DNA from: Solirubrobacterales bacterium
Lineage (GTDB): Bacteria; Actinomycetota; Thermoleophilia; Solirubrobacterales; Solirubrobacteraceae
Assembly: GCA_025963965.1 (NCBI GenBank)
Contig: JAOPZS010000084.1
Span: forward strand, 62,001 to 126,000
Length of the DNA stretch: 64,000 nucleotides
Direction of reading: 5' to 3'
Shown piece by piece: positions 15,101-23,873 of the stretch. Under the pieces are notes generated by a model that saw nothing but the letters and a program-made list of their open reading frames with translations, was not told the origin of the DNA and did no database searches. The position numbers and the translations under genes were made by a program. The stretch's first letter is position 1, and each line of letters begins with the position of its first letter.

Positions 15101-18100
15101 TTGTCCGACCCAGCCGACCCAGCCAACGCGCCAGACCAGATGGGTGCGGCCGATCCGTATCTGCGGCCGCCCCAGAACGTGATCCCGGTTCTCGGCGCGG
15201 GCGTCACACAGAGCGCGGGGCTCCCTGGTGCCGGCGGCCTCGCCGAGTACCTGCTCGATACTCACGGGCATAGGAACGACTACACCGACGATCCGCGCTC
15301 CCTGACCCAGGTTGTGGACTCTTTGATGAATGCCGGGCACGCCGAGATCGGGCTGGCCGCGTCCCTGGGCTCGTATGTCGGTTCGTGGGAGCCCGCCTCG
15401 TCACCGCTGATCGAAGCCATGATCCGTGTCCCGTCCCGGTTCATCGTCACGTTCAACTACGACGTGACTCTCGAGCAGGCCGCCGAAGTGCAGGGGCAAT
15501 CGGTGCTCACGCTGGGGAACAGCCATAAAGATTTGGCCGACGCACAGCGTCTGCTCACCGGCACCTGGCCGCCGAGCGCGCTGACGGTTCTCCACCTTCA
15601 TGGCAGCGTCATGGCGCCCGAGGAGATGGTCCTCGGGCCCGAAGCGTACGCCCGTATGGTGGACCCGGCCCGCAAATTGCTCTATGAGCTGGCGGTCCAC
15701 AAGAGGCTTGTGTTCTACGGCACCGTTCTCGACGAGGGCTACATCGTCACTGAGCTCGGGACTGTCACGAACCGTGCGGAACACGTTCTCTGGTGTCGTG
15801 CCGACGAGGAGCCAGAGCTAACGAGCGGGCGCCTGCCGCTTCTCCGTAGCCGCACGGGCATCGTAATCCGGACCGTCAAGCATTACGACGAACTGGCGGC
15901 GACCGTCCCGGTCCTCCCTGGCCACCCCGTTACCCATGTGCCTGTCTTGGTCCCGCCGATTGAGCTCGAGGCCGTCGCGTACGTCCCGAATCGGCTCGTC
16001 GACAACCGAGTGGAGGACGACCGCGAGGACGCGGTCCGCCGCTCCGCTGGGCTGCCGACAGCGTGGCCGCCGGCGCTACCGCCGACCGAGACGGATGTTC
16101 TCGACGCTCCTCGCACGATCGTGATCGGGGATCCCGGCACAGGCAAGAGCGAGCTCCTGCGCCGTCTCGCGGCCGATTCTTCCTCCTCGCGCCCGGGAGT
16201 CCTGATCCGCCTCGTTGACATCGGCCTCGAGGAGGCATCCCCTCGAGCGACGCTCGCGTCCTGGGCCGCCCGTGGGACAGCTGCTCCCGGTCTCGACGTC
16301 GGCCAGGGTGCTCTCGACGCGGGGAGCTACCACTTCTTCCTCGACGGCCTCGATGAGGTGTCGAACGTCCTCCAGAACCAGATTGCGACGGAGATCAACA
16401 CGCTCGCGCGTGAGCTGCCGCAGCATGCGTTCACAGTGTCGAGCAGGCCGCTGCCATTGCTTGCGTTCCTCGCGCTCGACGCCCCGGAGTCCATCGACTG
16501 GCGCCACATCACTCTGGCCCCGGATGACCAATGGCGCGACCTCTACCTCGCCGAGCGCGGCGTCACGCTCGATCGGCTTCAACACGAGATGCCTGCGCTC
16601 CTCGACATGACCGACGTCCTGACGACTCCGTTCTATCTGCGCCATATCGTCGACCTACACGACGATGGAGAGCTCGCTGGACTCCGCGATCTCAGCGATG
16701 TCCTGAACGCGTTGGTCACCTCCGCGATCGAGCGCGAGCAGAGCACGCTGAGTCTCGACAACGACGCAGTCTCGGCGTGGCTTAGAAAGGTGGCGCTTGC
16801 CGGTGTACTCGCTGGCCGGCGCACGTTCACTGAGCCCGAGCTCCGGGAGTTTGCGCTTCCAGAAGGAGCGACCGGTGATCCTGCGCAGCTCGCCCGGGCC
16901 CTCGAGCAGCGTCTGCTACTCGCCGAGGATCATGGCAGCTTCCGCTTCCATCACCGGCTGCTCGGAGAGCAGGTCGCGGCTGACGCGCTGATCGATGCCG
17001 GGCCGCAGCCCGAGATCCTCGACTGTCTTGTGCCGTTCCTTGACGCGGCGCTCAGCGGTGTCCGCGCGGACGCGATAGTTCCCGTCGCACTTGCGTGTTT
17101 GCGCTCGCAGCAATGGCGAGATGCGGTCGCGGCCCGTGACCCGCTGGCCGCTGCACGGGCGACACCCACGCAGGCGGCCGAGCCCGATCGCGAACGGGCG
17201 CTTCGTGCCCTCTGGCAGAACGCGCTGGATAGCCAGATCTGGGTCTGGGATTACGGCACCCAACTGACCGATGACGCCGAGGCAATGGGCCGACTCGGCC
17301 GGACGCTGAGCGACACTGCGCTCGCCCCGATCCTCACCGCGGTGCACGACGGGACCCCGGAGGATCAGGGCAACGCGATCCGAGTCCTCGCACGAGCGCG
17401 GCCCGACGCGATCGAAAGCGACCTCCGTATGCTCCTTGCCGATCCAGACCGCAACGGTGTGGTGTTGCGGCAGGCCGCCATCGCGGCAGCTGACGCCGCC
17501 ATCACACCCCTGATCGACGACATCGTCGCGATGCTCGTCGCCCGGCCCGACAGTCTCGTGCAGCAGGATGGAGTGCACTCGCTGCTGCGGCTGACACCTC
17601 CGGGCCGCTTGCTTGAGATCGGCCGTCAACTGATGGGGAGTAAGGAGGCCGACTACGTGCTGACGGCGATCGCGGACCGTTTGGCGCCGGCTGAGAGTGT
17701 CGTCCTAGCGGGCGTCTACGTGAGCGAAGGGAATGACCTAGAGCGGAGCTGGCTAACGGAAACGGTTCTTGCCGCCATGGCGCGTGTAGAGGCCGCCGAC
17801 GTGACGCGGGACGTCGTGGCCGCCACTGTCGAGATCGCGCTCACATGGCACATCGAAAGCGACGACGTCATCAGGATTTGCCGAAGTGACCGCGATACCG
17901 CGCTGAAGCGCCTCGCCGAGATACTGGCGGCGCGCGACATCGGATGGTGGGATGGGATTCGAATCGCCCAGATCTTCACCGCGCAGGAGATGGAAGGCTA
18001 TGCGCTGCCACAGGAACTCGTCGAACGTGTCGCGTCTCAGCACGCACAGCAAACTCCCGAAGGCAAGACGGCGGCAGCCGATGCGTTCGCCGAGGGGAAG

Positions 18101-19216
18101 GTTCTTGCAGGCAAGGCGCGCAAAGTGCGTCTCGAGCGCGGGGAGCCCGCGACGCTTGGCGAGCTCTTGGAGCGCCCCGAGAGCGAGCGCGCTCAAAGCG
18201 ACGCTGAGATCCTTGGCGGGCTTCAACGCTTCGCAAGGCAGGTCGGGGATCTCAGCACCAGCCAGCGCCAAGCGCTGATCGGCCGGCTCGAAGCCTGGTG
18301 GCCTGAAAAGCCTTTTCGGGCAACGATCACGCGTCTCTCTACCAATGAGTGGAGGCAGGAGGGGACGGCGGCCGCATGGACCTGGATCGGCCCGCTTGCC
18401 AGACCGCCCCTTCCGGTTGACCGATGGGCACAGCTCGCGACTTGCGGCGTCGCAATGCCTGAGCTGCAGAAATGGCTGCTTGAGACCGAAACGTCTGACG
18501 GCGCGTACGCTGCGATCGGTTTTCTCGCTGGTGAGAGGGATCCGCGCCGCTGGTGGCACCTACTCGCGTGCTGTCGTGATCCGCTTCCGAACGCACTGCT
18601 CTTCGCTTGCTCGGAATCCGTCGACCCGCAGCCGGACCCGTCTGACGAGGAGGGTGTCGTTCGCCAGCTGACCGAGATCGGCCATCGATTTCTCCGTAAT
18701 GACCGTGAGGATCTCGCACTCTCCCTGGCGGCACGTCTCCCGGCTTTTAGCAATGCGCTGATGCCTCTGCTTGCTGACGCAGGCGACGTCGCGGCACAGG
18801 AGCGTCTGCTTGCCGAACTGACGGACCGCGTGGACGGTACTGACCGCCCTGCGGTCACCGAGTTGTTCTGGGTGAAGGCGATTCGTTCGCCGGCTCTGTT
18901 GCCGTTGCTCTTCGGGCTGCTGTGGCGCGCGTACCCAGATGGAGAGGCTTCGCCCGTGTCTCCGCCGCGCGTGGTCAGTGGCTATGAACCGCATGACATC
19001 ATCAACCCGATGGTGGAGGCGATCGCCGCTGTCGGCGGCCGTACCGCGGTCGCCGCGTATGACGACCAGATCGCAGCGGCTCCTTACATGCGCTGGCTCT
19101 CCCCGCAGCGCGAACGCATCGCGCTGGAGGTTTTGACCCGTGACGGGCACCGTTTTCTTAAGGTCGCCGCGGCCCGTGCCGGCGTTCCGTGCCTCGAGGG
19201 CGAAGTCGGCTCGTAG
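15101..19216 (+). CDS. SIR2-NACHT protein, candidate antiphage STAND system
   Basis: The start is uncertain. TTG 15101 is preferred because of the promoter at 15085; ATG 15140 is the alternative. The upstream frame to 14912 is low-complexity. From TTG the protein has 1371 residues. An SIR2-like domain spans about residues 25-290 with NVIPVLGAGVTQSAGLPG, FIVTFNYDVTLE, VLHLHGSVMAPEEMVLG and LVFYGTVLDEGYI. A NACHT-type NTPase follows, with Walker A GDPGTGKS at 343 and Walker B FFLDGLDEVS near 411. The long C-terminus is HEAT-like helical repeats. Family knowledge: SIR2 effectors deplete NAD+ when a sensor NTPase detects phage, killing the host cell. The gene stands alone on its strand with no partner gene. 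Confidence 0.85.
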   Translation: MSDPADPANAPDQMGAADPYLRPPQNVIPVLGAGVTQSAGLPGAGGLAEYLLDTHGHRNDYTDDPRSLTQVVDSLMNAGHAEIGLAASLGSYVGSWEPASSPLIEAMIRVPSRFIVTFNYDVTLEQAAEVQGQSVLTLGNSHKDLADAQRLLTGTWPPSALTVLHLHGSVMAPEEMVLGPEAYARMVDPARKLLYELAVHKRLVFYGTVLDEGYIVTELGTVTNRAEHVLWCRADEEPELTSGRLPLLRSRTGIVIRTVKHYDELAATVPVLPGHPVTHVPVLVPPIELEAVAYVPNRLVDNRVEDDREDAVRRSAGLPTAWPPALPPTETDVLDAPRTIVIGDPGTGKSELLRRLAADSSSSRPGVLIRLVDIGLEEASPRATLASWAARGTAAPGLDVGQGALDAGSYHFFLDGLDEVSNVLQNQIATEINTLARELPQHAFTVSSRPLPLLAFLALDAPESIDWRHITLAPDDQWRDLYLAERGVTLDRLQHEMPALLDMTDVLTTPFYLRHIVDLHDDGELAGLRDLSDVLNALVTSAIEREQSTLSLDNDAVSAWLRKVALAGVLAGRRTFTEPELREFALPEGATGDPAQLARALEQRLLLAEDHGSFRFHHRLLGEQVAADALIDAGPQPEILDCLVPFLDAALSGVRADAIVPVALACLRSQQWRDAVAARDPLAAARATPTQAAEPDRERALRALWQNALDSQIWVWDYGTQLTDDAEAMGRLGRTLSDTALAPILTAVHDGTPEDQGNAIRVLARARPDAIESDLRMLLADPDRNGVVLRQAAIAAADAAITPLIDDIVAMLVARPDSLVQQDGVHSLLRLTPPGRLLEIGRQLMGSKEADYVLTAIADRLAPAESVVLAGVYVSEGNDLERSWLTETVLAAMARVEAADVTRDVVAATVEIALTWHIESDDVIRICRSDRDTALKRLAEILAARDIGWWDGIRIAQIFTAQEMEGYALPQELVERVASQHAQQTPEGKTAAADAFAEGKVLAGKARKVRLERGEPATLGELLERPESERAQSDAEILGGLQRFARQVGDLSTSQRQALIGRLEAWWPEKPFRATITRLSTNEWRQEGTAAAWTWIGPLARPPLPVDRWAQLATCGVAMPELQKWLLETETSDGAYAAIGFLAGERDPRRWWHLLACCRDPLPNALLFACSESVDPQPDPSDEEGVVRQLTEIGHRFLRNDREDLALSLAARLPAFSNALMPLLADAGDVAAQERLLAELTDRVDGTDRPAVTELFWVKAIRSPALLPLLFGLLWRAYPDGEASPVSPPRVVSGYEPHDIINPMVEAIAAVGGRTAVAAYDDQIAAAPYMRWLSPQRERIALEVLTRDGHRFLKVAAARAGVPCLEGEVGS

Positions 19217-19423
19217 TCGAGACTTCGCCGCGTCCGTCTCCGCTCAGCGAGTGGCGTCCCAATGCCGCCCCCCGTCACAAGTTCACGCCATGACCGCCGA
19301 GCCCAACCCCGGTCGATCCGTCGCCCGCAGACCCGGACCGCGCGTCCTGGGTCTGAGCCGGGCAAGCTGGGCAGCGTCCAGTTCATCGAGCTCGACGACC
19401 TACGCGTCGCCCGCGTCTCCCGC
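19217..19423. other. Convergent intergenic region
   Basis: The SIR2-NACHT and Hsp90-like genes converge here. No gene was seen. A perfect 11-base stem, GGGAACCAGCC (19429-19439) with GGCTGGTTCCC (19445-19455), overlaps the last codons and stop of the Hsp90-like gene. It lacks a T run. Confidence 0.4.
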
Positions 19424-21721
19424 CTATTGGGAACCAGCCTCGTCGGCTGGTTCCCACGACCGAGCGGACGTGAAGTCGATCCAGTCACAGCGCACCTCGA
19501 TGCGCACCTCGCGTCCGTCGGCGGGCACCAGGAACGGCTCGAGCTCCACAGGGACCGGGAAGTACAGCCCGTCGAACAAAGCCTGAAGCGGCTGGGTTAG
19601 TTCGACTGCGCCGCCGGCGCTCAGCCCGTCGGAGCCCTCGGTTGTTATCAGCTCGTCTAGGCGCACCTCGAACTGGAACGCGGTGGAGATCAGATCCGAG
19701 GCGATCAGCATGATCTTATTCCCGGCCCAGACCCCGCCGCGGCCCTCGCACTGCTGGATCACATCTCCGTACACGCTCGCCGCAGTCTTCGGTATTCGCA
19801 GGTAGTAGCCGCTCAGCGCCGCGAACTCCTCGGCGCCCTCAATGCGCACGAGCTTTGGGATCCTTCCCTCTTGTGGCTGCTGATCATCCGGGGCGTCCTC
19901 AGCCGCCTGCACGCCTGAGCCGCCTCCTCCGCCGCCCCCACCGATGCGGATCACGTGCACGTCGGACTGCGTGACAACCTCCCGCTGCGTGCCGCGCTGA
20001 ACGACCTCCACGTCTCCGCTGGCGAGGATCCAGAGCTCTGACTTGCGCTTGGCTAGGAAGTCGAGGTTCACGGCTCCGCTGCCGAAGAACTTCGGACTGC
20101 GCCCGCGTAGCACGTTACCGAGGTACTCACGTGCGAACGCGGCGACAAGTGAGTAGAACACCCCGCCGATGCCGAGCTGCTCGAGCTTCTTGATCTCGGA
20201 GTGGCGCACGTCCACGTACACCCGGAGCTGGCTCGAGATCGAGCCGGCCGCGAACACCGGAACGTCCTCGGTCAGCCGGCCCGGTATCAGCGACAGGTTG
20301 CTGACCTCGTAGGACTGGCTGATCGTCAGCTCCAACTCGCTGAGGAACGCGCGCTCGAACACGCTCAGATGCTCGTAGCGCTCGGCGCACTCGATCTTCC
20401 CGTCGAACGCCTCCGCGCCGCAGTGGCTCGTGAGATATTCGGTGATAGCGGCCTTCTTGGCGTGATCGCTGGGAAGCTGCACGACGATGTGCCCGCGGGT
20501 CTGAAGGAGCTGGCTGAGCGCCTTGTTCTTGCTCGTGGCGAAGTACACCTTGACGGCGCCGTCCGCCTTGCGCCTGACCTCCTTCAGCTGGGTCTCGCTG
20601 CCATCGGCGAGCTCGACCGCGACGTTGCCGATCCGGTCAACCATTCCGTTCCGGCGCACGTACTGGAAGATCCGCGAATGTTGGCTGATCCGCTCGGGGG
20701 ACTCGAGCACAGCAAGCGTCGCCGCGCGCTCCATACTCGTCACTATCGAGGCTAGGAGCGCTCCCGAAGCGGGGTCCAGCGAGTCGCGTCCCGCGGTCGG
20801 TGATAGCCGGTCGCAGTCGATCACGCCTGAGACGCCGATGTCGGTGCCGACGGTGGTGCTGCAAATCTTGAACCCGCGCTTGAGCACAGCGACTGGGCCG
20901 TTCTCGAAGCGCAGCCAGCCCCGGACCCGCACCGGCTCGCCGTCGATCGACATCTCCCGCACCTCGGCCTGCAGCTGATGGCCGGGTGTCTCATACAGCT
21001 GCCCGGCGAGTTCGACGCTGCCGTGGCTCCACTGGGTTGTGGCCCCCGTGATCGCGGTCAGCTCCCTGTTGCTCTCGCTGGGTAGCCGGAACGCACGCCG
21101 GGAGACGGGCTCGCCGTTAAATGACACGTTCTCCTCCGCGTACTGAACGAAGTCCGCCACGAAGGCGAGCAACGCCTCGGTGTCCGCCTCCTCCTTCAGG
21201 ACGCCTCGGACGATGGTGCCGCGCGGTGCCGCATCGCCTGACGCGCCGTTTGACACCCGCGGGATTTTGCCGCCCGCCTGCTCGATGTCCGCGCGCGTCA
21301 GCTGCGTCCAATTCCCCGTCTCCGCCCCGGAGGCCTGCGAGACGACCCGAAGCTCATCACAGACTCCGAAGTTCGCGAAGCCGCCGATCCCGAACATGCC
21401 GACGCATCCGGCGGCGCGCGCCTCCTCGGTGCGCTTGCCGCTCGCCCCGATCGTCCAGAACAGGTTGCGGAGATCCTCGAGGCTCATGCCGATCCCGTTG
21501 TCGGTGATTTGGCACACGTTTCCCTCGGCTAGGATTTGCACGCTCAGGCCCTCATCGGAGGAGGGGATTTCTTGGCGGGACGCCTGCATCCGCAGAGCGT
21601 CGATCGCGTTCTGCACGTTCTCGCGGATGAAGGCGAGGGGAGTCTCGTAAATCTGCTTGGAGATCGCCGCTAGGACCGAGTCGAACTCGATCCCGACCTG
21701 GAAGCCGTCGTCTTCACCCAT
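19424..21721 (-). CDS. Hsp90-like (GHKL) ATPase, partner of a metallophosphoesterase
   Basis: ATG 21721 overlaps the upstream gene stop by eight bases (ATGGGTGA). The 765-residue protein has the Bergerat ATP-binding fold of Hsp90/HtpG at its N-terminus. IRENVQNAIDAL is the N box with Glu/Asn, ITDNGIGM is the G1 box, and VGMFGIGGFANF is the glycine lid. A middle domain follows (GVIDCDRLSPTAGRDSLD resembles the HtpG catalytic-loop region). The C-terminus contains a poly-glycine linker of nine glycines near residue 630 and then a domain unlike HtpG. Length exceeds typical HtpG (about 630). Tight coupling to a phosphoesterase, in a defence island, suggests a conflict system rather than a general chaperone; that is inference. 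Confidence 0.8.
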   Translation of the reverse strand: MGEDDGFQVGIEFDSVLAAISKQIYETPLAFIRENVQNAIDALRMQASRQEIPSSDEGLSVQILAEGNVCQITDNGIGMSLEDLRNLFWTIGASGKRTEEARAAGCVGMFGIGGFANFGVCDELRVVSQASGAETGNWTQLTRADIEQAGGKIPRVSNGASGDAAPRGTIVRGVLKEEADTEALLAFVADFVQYAEENVSFNGEPVSRRAFRLPSESNRELTAITGATTQWSHGSVELAGQLYETPGHQLQAEVREMSIDGEPVRVRGWLRFENGPVAVLKRGFKICSTTVGTDIGVSGVIDCDRLSPTAGRDSLDPASGALLASIVTSMERAATLAVLESPERISQHSRIFQYVRRNGMVDRIGNVAVELADGSETQLKEVRRKADGAVKVYFATSKNKALSQLLQTRGHIVVQLPSDHAKKAAITEYLTSHCGAEAFDGKIECAERYEHLSVFERAFLSELELTISQSYEVSNLSLIPGRLTEDVPVFAAGSISSQLRVYVDVRHSEIKKLEQLGIGGVFYSLVAAFAREYLGNVLRGRSPKFFGSGAVNLDFLAKRKSELWILASGDVEVVQRGTQREVVTQSDVHVIRIGGGGGGGGSGVQAAEDAPDDQQPQEGRIPKLVRIEGAEEFAALSGYYLRIPKTAASVYGDVIQQCEGRGGVWAGNKIMLIASDLISTAFQFEVRLDELITTEGSDGLSAGGAVELTQPLQALFDGLYFPVPVELEPFLVPADGREVRIEVRCDWIDFTSARSWEPADEAGSQ

Positions 21722-23486
21722 TGTCGTAGTCTTCCCTTGCCTTCGTGATCGCGTCGCGCAACGGAACGTCTCCTGTTCTCGTGGCCAGGTCCCGAGCGTA
21801 GGACACGACGCGGGCGCTGGCGGGCCAGCGGTGGACTGCGTCGACGGTGGCCGCGACCGCACGGGCGGTCTCGTTGTTCACCTCGAACGCGCCGGCAGCG
21901 AGGAGATACTCATCCTCACCGACGCTCAGCTCATCGATCAGCTCCTGCGCGAGTACGGCGGCGTGCGCCCGCTTGGGCGCCTCGTCGCTGTGCATCAGCG
22001 CCATCGCGATCATCCGTCGACCAAGCTGGGCGAGCGCGGGATCGCTGCTATTCAGCGCCCGGCCTGCTTGCAACTCCAGAGCGTCCCAGTCTTCCTCGGC
22101 TGCCAGCTCTCGCAGCAACAGGGCGGTATGGGGAGCCACGAGGCCACCGCCGGCCTTCTCGCCGGCCGGTTGCGCGGCGGCGACATCGCTAACGCGGCGG
22201 CGGCACTGCTCATCTTTCTCAGCCTTCTCCTCGAGCCATGCGGCGAACTCGATTACTTGCTCAGCATGCTCGCGTACGCGTTCGCCGAGCGCGACGCCTT
22301 CCCGCCTGATTCGCAGCAAGTTACGGAGTCCGAGAAATGCCAGTGCCGGCGCGGCCTGCTCGGCGTCGCTGTCGTGAGCCATCGAGGAGGTCACGAACAT
22401 TATGGCCCCGTCGATCTCCAGCGGGATCTCCTCTTTCTCACCAAGCAACAGCGCCGCCATATATCCGGCGAACGGGCTTGCCTCGGGAGCGCTCGCGGCG
22501 ATGGCTGCTGAGAGTTCCGGTCCCGTGCCGGGGATCTCGCCGCCGAGATCGCAGGGCGTCCGGATCACTGGCTCGGCCGCGAACTCCCCATCCTCCACGT
22601 TGTAGCGGTACTCGGCTACCGCCGAGGAGCCTGTGGCGAGGTCGACCGTCACGATGTTGTAGGAGTTCGGGTGGAATCGGCTGCCGTGCGCCGAGCCGGC
22701 AGCCACTAGGACGCATTTCCGCTGCGGCGAGGTCGCAACATCCGCAGTGTGCAAGTGCCCTCGATGCAGGAAGTGCGCCCCCTCCAGCAGCCTGCTGCGG
22801 CAGCTCGCCTGATCCCATTCCGTCAGCCACTCAAGCGGATGGTGCGCCATTGCCACCACGAGTTGCGGGTCGATTTCCCCGACGATTTCGAGTGCCGCGA
22901 TGACCTGCCGCTCCCCAATGATCAACGTTTTCTCCTCGGACTCGCCGCCGCAGAGCCAGGCGGAGTTCATCCCTGCCACCGCTACCGTCAGCGCCTCAAG
23001 CTGAACCTTCGCGACGTATCCCAGGCCGTCGGGTGTTGCTGTTCGCTCCTGCCCGCTGGCGAAGCCCTCCACGAATGCTCGATACGCACGCTGGCGGTCC
23101 GCCAGGTCTGCCATCACAACGGGGTCGCCGAGGGCCTGGTCCACCGCCTGCTGTGAGGTTAGGACGTGTCTTGCTCCGATCTGCGCGAAACGGTGAGGCG
23201 CGCGGTCGACATCGTGGTTGCCGGGGATGAAGAAGAACCGGGACGTCGCGACCGATATCCGAGCCGAAAGCTCGCTCAGGAACTTCGCTGCTCGCTCGTA
23301 CTCCAACGGTTGCCCGGAGTAGGCGATGTCGCCGCTGACGAGCACGAACGCGATCGGCCCGTGCTCCTGTGCCCGCACCGTCAGGTCGGCGAGCAGCGCG
23401 TTGCAGGCGACCGTTTCGGAAAAACGGTCGCCCCTGCTCCTGAAATGAAAGTCGGAGACGTGCAGCCACGCGATGCGGTCGATCAA
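21714..23486 (-). CDS. Calcineurin-like metallophosphoesterase with helical C-terminus
   Basis: The start is TTG 23486, chosen because CCAGGAGAAG lies just upstream and the protein then begins MIDRIAWLHVSDFHFRSRG, the first metal-binding box. Upstream in-frame sequence to 23798 looks non-coding. The 590-residue product contains all five phosphoesterase boxes: SDFHF, VSGDIAYSG, IPGNHDVDR, MAHHPLEW and HRGHLHTAD. Residues about 340-590 are helical, with a TPR-like character (EDWDALELQAGRALNSSDPA). Its stop overlaps the start of the Hsp90-like gene, so the pair is translationally coupled. Likely substrates are nucleotides or nucleic acid; the specific target is unknown. Confidence 0.8.
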   Translation of the reverse strand: MIDRIAWLHVSDFHFRSRGDRFSETVACNALLADLTVRAQEHGPIAFVLVSGDIAYSGQPLEYERAAKFLSELSARISVATSRFFFIPGNHDVDRAPHRFAQIGARHVLTSQQAVDQALGDPVVMADLADRQRAYRAFVEGFASGQERTATPDGLGYVAKVQLEALTVAVAGMNSAWLCGGESEEKTLIIGERQVIAALEIVGEIDPQLVVAMAHHPLEWLTEWDQASCRSRLLEGAHFLHRGHLHTADVATSPQRKCVLVAAGSAHGSRFHPNSYNIVTVDLATGSSAVAEYRYNVEDGEFAAEPVIRTPCDLGGEIPGTGPELSAAIAASAPEASPFAGYMAALLLGEKEEIPLEIDGAIMFVTSSMAHDSDAEQAAPALAFLGLRNLLRIRREGVALGERVREHAEQVIEFAAWLEEKAEKDEQCRRRVSDVAAAQPAGEKAGGGLVAPHTALLLRELAAEEDWDALELQAGRALNSSDPALAQLGRRMIAMALMHSDEAPKRAHAAVLAQELIDELSVGEDEYLLAAGAFEVNNETARAVAATVDAVHRWPASARVVSYARDLATRTGDVPLRDAITKAREDYDNG

Positions 23487-23873
23487 GATGCTTCTCCTGG
23501 GGAGGGGCTCGTCGCCGCAGTATTGCGGCCCGGCCCCTTTCGTAGGTACCGCGAGCTTGGCGACTGCGGGACCGACAGAGAACGATGGCTGACTGAGAGC
23601 GCCGATCGTTCCCCTTGGGGTCTCGGCGTCCGCGAGTGATCGCGCTGCCGCCAGCTGCCCCAAGAGCCGGACGGCCGACCGGCGTTCGTTCCTCCCGGCT
23701 CCGCCCCAGGAACTCACACCGAGACCAAGAACCAGCTTTCCGTCCGAGAGCACGTCACTGGTCTCTAAACGGGGCCAGAGAGGACGGACTAGATGCACGG
23801 GGGTGCGAGGAGGTACCGATCGGTACCTGTGATTTCGGCCGCTCGGACCGGTTTCGGGTCATGTTCTGGCGTG
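23487..23873. promoter_or_regulatory. Divergent region upstream of the relaxase, oriT candidate
   Basis: A 387-base gap lies between the leftward phosphoesterase and the rightward relaxase. An 18-base perfect palindrome, AGGTACCGATCGGTACCT, sits at 23811-23828, about 45 bases before the relaxase start. Its half AGGTACCG recurs near 23543. oriT sites of MobF relaxases often lie next to the relaxase gene and contain inverted repeats, so this region is the natural candidate. It could equally be an operator. No gene is supported here. Confidence 0.45.
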
